64,000 nt of DNA from Prochilodus magdalenae (lineage: Eukaryota > Chordata > Actinopteri > Characiformes > Prochilodontidae), in the NCBI GenBank assembly GCA_024036415.1, contig JAMWET010000680.1, forward strand, positions 1 through 64,000, in the 5' to 3' direction. The translations under genes and the position numbers were made by a program. Position 1 is the first letter of the stretch; every line of letters begins with the position of its first letter. Below, piece after piece: positions 1 through 12,900 of the stretch. The notes under the pieces were generated by a model. That model did no database searches. It was not told the DNA's origin and saw only the letters and a list, made by a program, of their open reading frames with translations.

Positions 1-775
1 ACTCGACTGTACCTCACCTGTGCGACACATCATTTTTATATCAAACAATGTCATATAACTGGGAACGGAAGTTGTGTTTTTATTTTGTGAAGTCAACGTG
101 ATAAAACGTTGCTAAGTACTGGCTGTTGGTAGACAACAGTTCTCCGAAAGAAAAGTCCTACAAAACCAACCCAGGGAATAGTACCTCAAAGGACAACAAA
201 CGAAGTACCATCCAAATGCGAACTTTACGGAGAGAGATCAAAACCAGCATTTATTCTAAATGTAAGTCCAAAATGGAAAACTCCAAGAGACTTTTTAGGG
301 GGACTAGTAGACTAAATGGGCCATTTTCTGTTTGGCCCAATTCTAATTCCTGAAAATTAGCACACGAAAAGGAACACAATAAAAAAAGACAGACTGCTGT
401 GTTTTTCAACTATGTAAAAAGTAAAAAAAGAAAACAGTAACAACTGAGAACAATGGAGAGTTCACTTAGATGTTTTTTAAAGGACAGCGACAGAATATTC
501 TAAACATGCTCTCGGTGTTTATGTGGTCGTTATCTTATGCAGAGGAATAAGAGGCCTCAAAAAAACTCAGAATGGCTGTTATGACCGTATGGGGGTTTGT
601 GTTTGCGTCTCAGAAGGCTATAGTTAGATGAACCTATCCAGAAGTTTCTGTGTATGAAATCAGTCACTGTGATTAAGTTAGCTCAGAGTGCTTAATATAT
701 TCCATACTGGTTTAAAAACCACATACTTACTGATACTGCGCTACGCTTTGAACTGTCCTGGTCCACATACTGTAG

Positions 776-806
776 CTGTACTGTACTGTACTGTACTGTA
801 CTGTAC
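776..806. repeat. CTGTA pentanucleotide microsatellite
   Basis: About six perfect tandem copies of a CTGTA/TGTAC unit are visible. Confidence 0.9.
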
Positions 807-1032
807 TCATACAGAAACGGGATACATGGTTGTTTGTCTATTATGTCTTTTACACAACACTTTTAATATAATAATAATATAGGATTATATATATTATAAT
901 TATATATATATATAGGTATAATATATATATAGTATATACCACATATATTACACCATGCACTGGAAGAAGGAGCCTTACCAGTGTTTTCGTTAGTACTGTA
1001 CAACCTGTATTGGTTATAATGAACAATAAAAG

Positions 1033-1096
1033 TTGATTGAATTGAATTCAATTAGAATTGAATTGAAACTGAACTTGAAATTGAATTCAATTAAGA
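1033..1096. repeat. ATTGA/GAATT-type degenerate tandem repeat
   Basis: Imperfect copies of TTGAATTGAA and GAATTCAATT alternate over about 60 bases. The units are partly self-complementary, so short hairpins are possible. Confidence 0.7.
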
Positions 1097-1463
1097 TGTG
1101 AAATGGTTCACAAGCAATGGCAGAGAGCTTACTGTGCTGGTTTTCACACATAGCAATTTATAGCACAAAGACAATTCTGAAAAACAATAGCTCAGGACAT
1201 CCAAATGCAATCCTCTCTCTATCAGTTAAGATGATCTTTCCAGCAACTGGAGCTCCAGTAGGTGACAGGAACATTTCTTACACCATGACTTTACAAGTCA
1301 TTTTAATTTCCTAGTGTACGAATCGGGTACGCTGAGCTGTGCTTGGCGATCTCTCAGCGAGAAGTTATCAAGGCCATGCACACCTTGCAAGACCCCATAC
1401 AGGCTCGTGGTAACTGAGCTCTCCCTTAAAAAGGGGCTATTTATGTTGTTTACTGTTGTAAAA

Positions 1464-1465
<2 letters not shown>

Positions 1466-1499
<34 letters not shown>
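1466..1499. repeat. (TG)n microsatellite
   Basis: About 17 uninterrupted TG dinucleotides. The run opens long spurious frames on both strands (Val-Cys repeats on +, Thr-His repeats on -). Confidence 0.95.
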
Positions 1500-1502
<3 letters not shown>

Positions 1503-2091
1503 TTCTGTATGTGGTTGGTTTGTGTTGGGGGTGGTGTGGGTGATTTTTGTTGGGGGTTGGTCACAAGGCTCGCTAATGGCCAGACCTCTGGGACCTGTGT
1601 GTCTTCAAGTAGTGATCTTGTAGTTTTGTTGTAATCCTTCTGGCTTTTACACGGAGCCGGAATCTATAAGCTATTGATCGATTTCATAAGTCTTACACAT
1701 GTCAAAGAGATCACTACAATTGACTAACCAATCTTCCTCGACCACAGTTCTCTTTTTTTAATCCAAACCACCTTCTCTAAAGCTATCATAATTCGAGATG
1801 TCATCGAGACATCAGGGATAAATTTGTTTCAATTTCGCATACCCATGATCTTCTGTGAGAGGCATTAAATTCTTCAGAAACTCAGTTCTTATTTTCACCA
1901 GGATGCCTGCCTACATTGGAATAATAGACAACGAAGCGAAGCAAAACACTCTCCGGCTCAACAATCACCAATTTGACTGTAACTCACGTTCCTAATAACC
2001 GCGAGTGAACAAAATTAATCATCGTCAACCTGCTATTCCACCGGATCGTTCTTCTGCTTATTTTTCTTTGTCTTCCAATGTCCTGATAGAA

Positions 2092-2677
2092 TTAAGACTC
2101 TTTACGTGTTTGCTTCAAATGGATGAAGCTCCAATTCGAATCCTTGACAGGTGTACCATGTCCCCAACGGTCATTCCTCAATGTTCTATCTGCTCCCAAC
2201 GCAACAGAGTTCCTACCATGGTTGGCTCTGCTTTCGAATGACTCATGAAGTTTTACTTTGTTGTTACACCCTTCTTGCCTGTTTCTCCGTTTGAAGCTGG
2301 ATGTCTCGTTGAAATCTTCCAGAATGGCTCTCTGCGTCATGTATTCTGCGGCTGTGCTCGTCGAGGGCTGCATGGATGTCTCTCAGTTTCTTTAACATGC
2401 TCTGTTCTTTTTGAAGCACCATGAATTTCTGAGAGATACTCTTGCCCTTGAGGTCCCTTACTAACCCCATTTTGCGCAAGTTCTGAGACCGTCATTGGAG
2501 TATAAAAAAGCCAATCCGGGCCCTATAAGGTCCATAACTCCTCTAAAGAGTTTCCGGGGACCTGTTTTGGGTAAGGTGGAGGTTGGTCCAAAGTCCATAC
2601 TTGCTGCTCAAGTGTCCTCACAATTGAGACTGAAGTGACTGCCAGCGGAAGTCCTGGGCTTAATTTGCTGGAAGACC
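2092..2677 (-). pseudogene. rassf7-like coiled-coil region, frame-broken
   Basis: Directly downstream (minus strand) of the open Ras-association segment, coiled-coil-like peptide continues but jumps frames. After SKEEIFRQ the original frame stops within five codons (TAA at 2660-2662). The next pieces lie in different frames: VFQQIK, then QDFRWQSLQSQL, then RTLEQQVWTLDQPPPYPKQV ending at a TAG. A helical block at about 2264-2482 (VLQKEQSMLKKLRDIHAALD, then EHSRRIHDAE, then RDIQLQTEKQ) resembles the coiled coil that follows the RA domain in RASSF7/8. It is preceded by an AG at 2483-2484 that could be a real acceptor, so part of the break may be an unrecognised intron. Alternatives: a decayed fish paralogue, or homopolymer indel errors in the assembly. 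Confidence 0.5.
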
Positions 2678-3753
2678 CTGCCGGAAAATCTCCTCTTTAG
2701 ATGGACCAGCTTGGGCGTGGGATAAGGAAGGACCTGAGGGTGCTCTAAGCTCCGGAGAGTCTCTGGGCGTCTTTTTGAACTGTGTAATACGAGTTTGCGG
2801 CGAGGTAGTAGGCCCCAGGTTGAAGGTGAGAGACTTCTTGGGCTCCTTCCTCTTTGGAGGCTCTGGCTCCTGAAACTTAGGTAAGGCAGGAGTTCGGTCC
2901 AGGTCAGAGCCTTCACTGCTGGTGGGGCCAGTGCGCCGAAGGATGAACTGTACCTCATTGCTCAGTTGGCCCAGTTTGGCCAGGGATTCCAGAGGGACGT
3001 GATCCTTTAGCAACCAGCTAGAGTCGCTGTAAAGAGAAAAAGAAGTTGAATTAGTTGAGAAAAAAAAGGGCCGCGTGTCCCAATCAGCTCTGGTTATGAC
3101 ATAGCGGCCATTTGAGCCTAAAACGATACAGAGAATGGTATTAATAGGGGGGATTGTCCATATTTTTGCAGTAGGGAAAAAGCATTCTAAACATCCGTCA
3201 ATATAAGTTAACCTCTTTCTACAGGCATCCTAGTTGTCGTCCTGCTGGTAGAATGGAAAACAATTTGAATGGATATTTGTAATTAATTGAATCAAATAGA
3301 GTAACATGTTCCATAACTCTGTCATCAGATAAACTAGGACACAGCTTTTTAAAAATCATTCAAATTGTCACTGTCCATTAAGTGAGTTTACGATGTAAGC
3401 AGACTAATATGCCAAAAGAGCATCAAAAAAATGTGAGTTATCATTGTTCAAGAAACCACATTGTCCTCAGATAATCAGGATAAATGGAAAACAGGTCCCA
3501 AAATCTACAGAGTCGGAAACATGTAATCCGCCCTGGCAGGATCTATTTGTAATACAATACCTATTAGGCCGTGGGGCCTATGAGATGACCTGACCACATC
3601 TTGACATAGGAATGATCTCTTTGGAACAATTACAAAATGCCCACAGACAAACAACACGCTCAAAGTACGCCCATGCCACTTAAACCACGACCTTTACTTA
3701 CATCTGTTCGTCTGTATGAGCTTCTCTCAGCAGCCTGTTCACATGGCAGTGTC
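2678..3753 (-). CDS. rassf7: RASSF7-like N-terminal RASSF protein, partial
   Basis: Two minus-strand exons are readable. Exon 3753-3702 follows an AG acceptor, encodes GHCHVNRLLREAHTDEQ and ends at a GTAAGT donor (3701-3696). The phase matches exon 3026-2678, which follows a TCTTTTTCTCTTTACAG-type acceptor and encodes the end of a Ras-association domain (LAKLGQLSNEVQFILRRTGP) and the linker KRKEPKKSLTFNLGP, then SKEEIFRQ. The VQF-LRRTGP and EPK-SLTF motifs are hallmarks of the RASSF7/RASSF8 branch; family members bind Ras-like GTPases and act in mitotic spindle and junction control. The first exon (start codon and beginning of the RA domain) was not found at higher coordinates. Position beside hras on the opposite strand fits RASSF7 rather than RASSF8. 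The reading frame is broken after 2678. Confidence 0.66.
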
Positions 3754-6700
3754 CTGTTAGAGAAAGAACAGTAAACCTGAGTTAATCAGAGTGAATATGC
3801 CTCCTGACTAGAACCCATATGAAAAAACTTCTCCTTTGTGTGTTTCATATTCGTTTTCAAGGTTCCGAGTCAGTAGCTATTAGGTAGACTCCGATAAATT
3901 CATTATATAACGCCCGTTAATGGGTCCAATACGTGAGTCCTGCACAATACTGTATTCAACAATAAAACACATTAACTGACTCACGAAGCTTCTCGTTAAG
4001 TGACATTCCCAACCGGGACAAAAAAATGCGGTTTTGTAGTGGGGAAAATTCAGAAGTGAAACATCTTATAAATGGATTATTTTTAAAATGTTCCATAGAA
4101 AATCAGCTTTAGATTTGTACATGCCAGTATATGGGAAAATAATGCACTGGTTAACCTCTCCATGTTACACAGTCAGAATAGTTTCTTCTGTTGATTTTAG
4201 TGAACTTAATTCTCACTACCTACACCACAGATACTCTTTAGAACACTAGCTGGATTAGTTTCCATTCCATGTTACATAGTTTGAAAATAGAGAAATGACT
4301 TCGACTAAAGCAGCAAGTGAATGAACATGAACGAAAGCACTGAACGTTTATTTGAACACAGGCGTACGGTGAAACAGCTTGTATAATGCAGTCCCCAAAC
4401 CCTAATGTTGACATTCCAGTGTGATGCAGTAAGGAATGCTGCTTTACAAGCCCAGATGAATGACTGAGACTAGGACATACACTATGTTGATGATAGATAT
4501 GAAACAGAAGCTGATTCACTGTTAACAGGTGATTTTCATTGTTACTCTATCGAATGTCTAAGGCTTCCATGGCATGCTACCACTTTATGTTTGTCATAAA
4601 GCGCTCATAGATGCCTCATGTTTTAATGATGACATACAATGAACTTACATTCTATGTACTGTACATCTTATGTGAAAGAGAAGCGTTAAAAAAGGTCACA
4701 TGGTTTGTGATTTCAAACCAAATGCCTTAAATAACATGCATGCTCACAGAAAACAAAGTCTGCTGGGAAATGCAATATTGATCCATTCCCATGGTTCAGG
4801 TGGCCAAAAGTCAGACATTATCAGACAGGGAGAAATCTACACATTCATCTAAAGCAAGGTCAAAGAAGCTAGATAGACTTTAAACACACCCTGTACACTT
4901 AAAGATAAAGGTGATAAACCAAAGAGCACTTTGGAGCAGTGTCATAGAAGAACCACTTACAGGATTTTTTTCATTTTACCCTTTTTTAGACTTTTAGACT
5001 TTATGCTAACTATTTGATTGCTTTAAATGGCACGGTTAAACAGTTTAACTTGTTTGAAGGTGTGGCAGTGCTCAATATGTTACATAAGGCTTTGATTGGT
5101 AATTTATGTCATGAATAAATTGATATTCAGCATTGTAGCAAATGTATTTATATATTCTATGCATATTTACAACGCAAAAATGTATATTTGGGCAAGTGAA
5201 ATCAACAATCATGAGGATAAGCATATTATCCTCTACCTAAATGTCTGTTCTTGTTGGAAAATTAAAATTATTACCAAATCTTCATCTTATACTGGCAAAT
5301 TATTGTTTTTTCTTTCATTTTATCTTTTTTATTGTCCAGATACACATTTTAGGCCATTTCTATAACTAAAACATAAAAGTATGAAGAACCATTTTCAGGA
5401 CAAATTCCACCAATTTGTGAAAAATTGTACAAAACTCAATTGCTAACAAACTCATTTAGAGTGGTTTGATGCATGAGGTTCACAGTGGTGGTGACAGGTA
5501 CCAGACGTCTAAAGGATTTAACAGCTTTAAAAGCTCCCTCTCAGAAAGTTATTACATGAAATATGCTGTCTGAAGCCTGAGGCATTGCTTTACAATAGCT
5601 TTGACATCAGCTTTAAGCCTACAACACATTTATATTGCATTCATGGTGGAGAGGTGCATGCACTGGTCAGTAAAATGGCTACTTTTGAGTTGGAGACACC
5701 CCTGGTGTAAAGAAATCTAAGCCTGTACGTTTCTCTAGAATGCAATGTCAAGTTAAACCATTCTGAATGACTCTTAATAATTAAATTATGCATAATATTT
5801 GGGGGGGAAAACGGAAGAATTCCCCTATGCAATTTTCTATGCAGTTTGTCCCGGACATCTGGATATCCAAGCCAAAACCATTATCTTCAAGAGCGTACAC
5901 AGCTTGGCGTCAGCTTGGGAATGCTTCCTGAGGCGACCCTGTTATTTATGTAGCAATCAAGCTGCTACAAATCTTTTCATTGCTGTTGGGTGGATCAGTT
6001 CCCTCTTTCATTTGCACGTAATGAATTATGGCATTAAAGTAAAGGGCTGTGAGGACAAGGTACCTTTGGGCGCTCATCAGTAACCTGCTCAGACTTCATC
6101 ATATTAATACTTTCACGTTTCAGGGCAAGATGCTCAAGACGGTGCCTGCAAACACACGGGTGGAGACTTGCGCGCTCAGCGAGTCTAACATTTTAAACTG
6201 GGCGTCCGTTGCTGTTGCCAACTGTGAGGACGAAGACCGATCTGTTGTGTAGGTGCCAATATTTCCCAGCAACCTTTAGTACGACGTGCCTGAGGCAATC
6301 ATTAACCAACACGCACATTCCTGTGCACTCTGAAACTACGCTCACTCACACAAATCAAACACGTACTTGACTCTGACGAAGAGGGGGAAATACATTGCAA
6401 GCATGTACCTCTTAACCATAAATGTGTTTAAGGCTTATACCTAATCATTTTCCACTAGCTTTTAGAAGTATTAAGTGCTTTAGACGTATAGTTCTTATCA
6501 CTACCACTGTGAGCAGTTCTGATTCAAGAATGTGGATTTTCATGTATTTACTTTTAGCTACTAATGTAGGAATTTCCTAAACCAAAAAAAGCTAAGGGGC
6601 AATTACTAAGATCCTAAACCTTAAGCCTTCTAATTATCAGCGTGGGTTCCTTAACCACAGAGCAATAACTGCCCTACTAATGCCTCTGATGTGTGCTGTA

Positions 6701-9700
6701 CAACTCAAGCCCAGTGATATTAACAATAACACCTTAAGATGACGGAACACAGGTGGTTGTGGGCAAAACACAGAAGGAGATTACACTTAAGTTACACTTG
6801 GGTCTTACGAAAGTTATCAAGAAACTTCTTACATTACATTAGCCAGTTTCATGTTGCTTTTTCCCCTCTTACTGTCACAAAAAGGAGGTTGCATGGTGGT
6901 GTATGTCAGAAAATACACAACATATTGCAAAAACATATAATGTAAATCATACTTATTATGGAGAAAAGTATTTTTATTGTGAAGGTATTGTAAGCATTAC
7001 AACAAAGTATTACAAGATTAGTCATGTTAGTTCTAGATATTTCTACTTATGGCTCCTGTTGGCCGATTAAAAAAAAAAAATACAAATGTAAAAATGTTGG
7101 CCTAAATCTAGATATAAGTTAATATGTGTGCAATCTCATGATAGAAAGTATTCGATATTTTGACTCTACAAAACTTGGATTTCACTTGCCCAGATTTTTT
7201 TTTCAGTGTTTGAAATAAAAATACATTTGTTCAGTGCTGAATATCAATTGATTTATGACATTAAATATTACCTTTCAAAGCCATATATAACATGTTGAAC
7301 ATGGCTTATCTATAAATACATCACCTTGACAACTACGCTGCACAAAATAACCAAACAGTTTGCCTGAGGTTTATTTCTGGAAATGAAAAAGAATAAAAAG
7401 AAAGGCTTTTTGCCGTGAGCCAGATCCATATCTGATATGATAATAATCTTGCTTGCTGGTTTAGGTTTAATGAAAGCTTCCTTTTTCCTATTAAACCAGA
7501 CTGCCTGCAAAGCTGAGTGTGAAAGGTTTCTTATCTTTCTCATCAAAAGACAAATATGTCGTCATTCTGTTTCACTCGAGCTGTGTGCCAGTTTCAAGGT
7601 CTAGAGCGAGAATACAGGGATGCAATGTCTCAGCGTTGAATATTTCACTCTAAATTTCAATGTTTTGCCAAAGTTCATAATCATTAGCTTGCTCAGTGAC
7701 AAACTGGACTTCAGCTTTCTACAGTGGCTGAATGTTAACATTTGAAAGGTATGCACCTGAACTGTCTCTCTTAACATTAAGGAAGTAGAGGTGTATATAA
7801 CACCCTATAAACAGTAGGTAGTACATGATACTGCGAAACTGAATGTCTGCTGATAGTGATATTGATTACATGTTTTTCTATAGTTCTTTTGTGCCACCTT
7901 TCACATAATGCATCTTGCTAACAGCCATATACTTGTTGCTCTTATGATAAGCTGCTTAGAAGTGGGAAGACATAACATTGTATGTTCCTCACTTGCTTGG
8001 CATCGTCATGTATCTGCAGTGTGTAATGTGCTGCTGTTGTATATTGCACCATTGAACCTGGAGAACATTTCTTTACCATATAAACAAGTGATGATGAAGA
8101 ATGACATTAAACACCACTTGACTTCACTTTACTTTAGAATGAATTGAATTTAACCATCTACTGTGTCTGTATGTCGACTAATCTGACACAAATTTCAGTT
8201 CAATGTAGAGCAGAAGTTCTGTATTGCTTTGGATGGTGTGAGCAGCAGGTGAACTCGTAAGTTTAGTTTAGTTCAGGAAGTATTCTCTTCGATTGTTCTG
8301 GCTTACAAGCTGCAGTCAAACACAGCATTAGCATTAGCCTACATGTGGTTACTGTTGTTATCACATGGCCTGCATTACGTTGCTTCATGTTCTGTTGAGC
8401 AATGAGCAATTCTTTGAGGCTATTTTATTTTAGCCTCACATAGGTCATAGAAACAGTCACTCATTATCTTTGACCTAATATCGGATTCATTGGTTAATGA
8501 CCCTGTCCCTCTCAGAGCCCTCTCAGGTTAAGCAGCGGCCTATCTGCCAGTTTAGCCAATGATAAAGTGTAAGTCATTGAAAAAATAAAAATCCATTACA
8601 TGCTTTTTATCTTACTCTCACCAGTGTATTACTTATGCTCAGCTAGTGTACACTTTGTTTCAAGGCTTAAAAATACAGACTACTTACTAACTTTTTTTAA
8701 TGTTCAATGTCAGCTGTTAGTTTGGCTACATAAACGAATATTAGGCTTGTCATGACAAGTAAAATATACCCACATAAACATTTACAGTATAAAGGCTCTA
8801 TTCAGCAGAAGCTGACAGGGAGGCTGACATAAAGACTGATAACAACTATCTCACGTGACGCAGGTTTCTGCTAACATCGAGTTCTCATAAAACTTTGGGG
8901 GCTGAAATGACACAGCACAATAAGACTGTTAGTGTATGTTAGTGTATTTTTGGTATGTCAGACACATAATGGTGATGATGTTACATAACTTGATTAGCGA
9001 GGCTGGTTGTAGATCAACAAAAGTGAAAACTTGATGCTTGATGCTCTGTGTGGTAACGCTGAAATGAAAATCTACCGTACTACTCAATTATATTGCGGTT
9101 CTGTTGTGAAGGTTTCAACACTGAAGTTTGTGTACAGAGTTATGTATATTTTCTTTGCCCCTTAAGTATCGTTTTTATGAGGACATATGGCAATGACGTG
9201 ACACTGTAATGACAGAGTTATGTATGTTTTCTACCTTGATTTCTAATAGTACTGTTAGCACACTGAAATTAGTTTGGTGTATTTTATTTAATCTGGCTTT
9301 TAGGTAAAGTTAGCGGCTTCTGTAATTATTTTTGCTAACCGTTCTTGCACTCAAACTGCTGATTCATGGAGTAATTTCTTGTCTCTCTTTCTTGTGCCAC
9401 TCATACTTTCTTATACACATATTCGTATTTAACTTATTTCATTCTTACTGAAAAAACAGCTTGAGGTGGGCAGTTTCAGGTTGTTTTGTGTCTTCTTGTG
9501 AAATTACTTGAGTAGAAAACTTTAGTTATTAGTGCCCTGTATCCCTGTCACTGTGACACAGGTGTTCTGACAACCTGACATCAAGCTGACAATGACAGCT
9601 TTATGACAACTGCATTGTATAAATTGATGCAGCTAGTTAACTTTAAATGTTGAGTTTACTGAACATAGGTAAACAGATGTTAAGCTTTTATTTAAAGTTC

Positions 9701-9963
9701 AGTGAGCTCAACATTTCAGATTAACCCAGTAACCTTTGTTTTAAGTTTAACCGCTTGCCACTTGCTAGATGAATGGATGCCTAGTTCCTAAGGGGTGGCC
9801 GAGGCAGGCAGTGACTTCCCCTGAAATTCAATTGACCAACCCAGAAAATGCCACCCTAAAGTTTCTTACATGTTAGTGGCGTCCACCTTGCTGTGGGGCA
9901 GGTGTTTATAGGGTCCTAGGCACCTTTATAGGGTCTGACAATAGCAAACCACTCTTTCTCTCC
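3754..9963. other. AT-rich spacer, no gene recognised
   Basis: No exon with convincing splice sites and protein-like sequence was recognised. A 42-codon frame at 6123-6252, preceded by TTTCAG, is open to TAG but resembles nothing I know. The 5' exon of the rassf7-like minus-strand gene should lie in or beyond this stretch. Confidence 0.5.
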
Positions 9964-12900
9964 ATGCACCCCACTTTTACACAATGCCACTGTATTTGTC
10001 ATCTGTCTTTAATGGAGAGGAACAACTGTGTAACCTCTCTCCACATTACCCCAAGACCAATGTTTCACACTGCCACCCTGTTGAAACTCCCTACCACCCC
10101 TTTGCCACCTCTAGAAAATTTTTCTAGAACTGCCACAGAACTCAGCCTTGATAAACAGTTATGTAAGTTTATGTCATGAAAGGCTTATGTAGGTGACATA
10201 TAGCCTTATGAACACTACCCTAAAGTGTTAATAATAGTTATACTGTTCAACTCAACTACTTCTGTTCAACTTTTTGAGATTTCAAATGACAGGAATTGAT
10301 GGTAATCCCAAAATCGAAGACAAGAACAAAATGGGGTAAAAAAAACAAGAAGGCAATATATTGATAGTATTTATATTAGCAAGGAAGTTAGGAGACTTAT
10401 AACTACAAAAATAAAACTTAAGTCAGCCCACATTTGGTTGATGTTCTGCCACTTGCAATGATCTTTGGTTGTAAGCCACATCTTGATTATGAGTTTTATG
10501 TTTTACTTTTTCTCTCTCTGTCAACAGCAAAATACACCTGGATGTTTGACGAAGGCTTCAGTTTGTATTTGTATGTGCTTTTTTTTTTTAGACACACTAA
10601 AAAGCATTATCCTCCAGCATGAACCTTTTAACCTTGAATTAATAAAAAAAACTGTATTACATGTTTCTCTCTAGATTTCAGATATCAGGGCATTTACACC
10701 GCCATTGTATTGCTTAGTTTAGTGTAGACAGAATGATTTTTATAAACGCTCGGCGCGTGTGAACTCTGCAGGCTTCAGGATGTATGTGTGTGTAATTACA
10801 CACCCAGTGGCTGACTCAGCTGAGCTCCAATAGATTAGATCCTGGTGGTGAATGTCCCTTACAAAAGACACATCTGTTCTCTCAGCTCCTTTTTTAACTA
10901 AACCACTCAGTTATACCAGAAGCATCAGCCTGGGAGCAGAACACCCGAGAAAGCAGCCCAGTGAGATACATCCACATTGGTAACCTTATACTCTTCACCT
11001 AAGAGCTCTATCATGACTGCAGACACCAAAGATTTAAGGTGACCTTGTGGTCATTCAGAATTCAATAAGGTCTGAAAATCATAGATGTCAGTGTTAGAGG
11101 TGGTGGCCGTGGTTATGTAATGTAGCAAGTGGTCAAAACGGGGAATTTATTGCGCAACCGGAACTGCTGGCGTAACAGGAGCCACTTCTACTGATAATAC
11201 ACCCTCACATTTTCCCATGTTGGCCTGTCAACATGGAAATTTAATCCAGGAAGGAAACTCGTCAACATAAACAGTGAGAGACAGAAGGCAAATGTGAGAA
11301 GGTGATTTGCGTGGCTACTTCTTTACACTTTTAGTGTAATCATGTAATTATGTTTTTAACATAAATTTGACACATGATTTTAATAATAGTAATCTGTGTT
11401 CCAAATGGTTTACTTGTTAACTTTACCCCATAACGTTATATATATTCCATAATTTTATGGATTATCATTTTTTTTGTTTTCTATGTTATTTTGTACACAA
11501 TCTTTCACAATATAAGCCGAACCGTGCTTTATTTAAGATTTAGTAATGTATACTGATTTTCATTGCAATTATTACATAATCACCTAAATGTGATTATTTG
11601 AGCTGACCGCAATTGTTTAATCGGCCTGTTGGGTCAAATAAATTTATGCCATGGGTCTTACCAACTTTTAGAGGGCAGTGGTGAGTAATGTTTGTTTATT
11701 TGAGCTCAAGCTGTTTCTGTTATCAGTTGGAAGTTTAAAAGTATCGACAGCAAAGAAGCCAGATAGCTAATTAGCCAATTTGGAGATTTTAGACCACTGA
11801 AAGCTTGTACTTTAATAAAAATCTATTTGTCCTTCAAAAAAGAGAAATTGTTAAAGAGCCAGTGAACCTTAATCGTTGTTTTCAATTCCTTTTCTATACA
11901 CCTAGATAGTTTTAGTCTATGCCTTCATTAGTCCCGGTCCCTGTTAGTTAGTCTGTCTGCATGTTCGTTCCTTCACGCATTGCTTCGTCCATCCATTTGC
12001 TTACACGTTCGTCCATCTGTATGTCTGTTTGCCCTTGACTGTACTGTCCAGTGTCTGTCACAGTGTCTGTCTGTTAGCAGGATAATGCTTTTAGCTCTGT
12101 ATGAGTGGCAGAGCAGGGTAGGAATGTTGGACTCAAATATCACACAAACATCTTAAAATTCAACTCTGTGTTCCCTGAGCTTTTAATCACAGTTATTTTA
12201 TGGCAATTAATTGTCAACTAAATTGTCATGGTCGTGACAGTGTTTGGCTACAGTGCTGTCAAGGCCTAGCCGGGAGTGACTGTAAGCCCAGCTAAAAGAA
12301 AAAGGTTCAATCGGCCTGAATTCCGCAGAGAACATGATCCAGCCGGAACCACAGTCAGTGGCTTCTCACACAGGCATTAGGTTTCACATGTCTGGTTAAA
12401 GGGGTGAAACTGGCCTGCTTAAGTCTTACTGCATATTTAAGACTTCCCTGCATTGTGTGCAAAGGGAGGGGTATACTCTTTCTCTGTCTCATATGAGCTC
12501 ACTAAGGCATGGAAGTAAACAATGATTGCAAACTGAGCATGATGCCACTGGTATGCAGTATTTCAGGTGGATCAACCTACGTCTTCCTGTGCAGGAGTCT
12601 GAGGGACCCTTCTTGGAATCAAACTGCAGCATGAGAAGGCCTTTTGTGTCATAGATGGCACGTTTAACCCAGCCCATAATATAATACTAGAATTATTTCA
12701 TACTGCCACACAGTATTTTGAGTTGTTGGTAATCTGTTACAGTGCGGACACATTTACACCAAAGCTCAGTGCTTTTTAAAGCTCTACGAATATCACAGGA
12801 GCCGTTTGTCACAGTTAATGTTCTAGTTACATCCACATGTATTTTCTAGCAATTTTCTTTAGTAAATGTTTTAGTATATTCCAGCAAATTTACAACACTA

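Larger units (their letters stand above)
1..2091. other. Left-edge spacer, no gene recognised
   Basis: No reading frame here resembles a known protein. The stretch holds a CTGTA tandem run (about 776-806), an AT-alternating patch (about 870-950), an ATTGA/GAATTC-rich patch (about 1033-1096) and a TG microsatellite (about 1466-1499). The open frames around 1300-1630 exist because of the TG/CA run. The last exons of the minus-strand rassf7-like gene should lie here if it continues leftwards, but I could not find the conserved C-terminal motif of that family. Confidence 0.6.

Noticed and set aside
1298..1634. Overlapping open frames of 88 and 106 codons
   Set aside because: Kept open by the TG/CA microsatellite; no homology or splice context.
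6049..6252. Plus-strand frame ending NCEDEDRSVV after a TTTCAG acceptor
   Set aside because: Reads partly like protein, but no family, no upstream exon and no conservation evidence; kept only as a note.
1..6500. mir-210 hairpin, expected near RASSF7 from human synteny
   Set aside because: No match to the miR-210 mature sequence was seen on either strand.
12489..12677. Minus-strand 62-codon frame starting MGWVKRAIYDTKG
   Set aside because: No recognised domain and no splice sites; probably chance or a repeat fragment.
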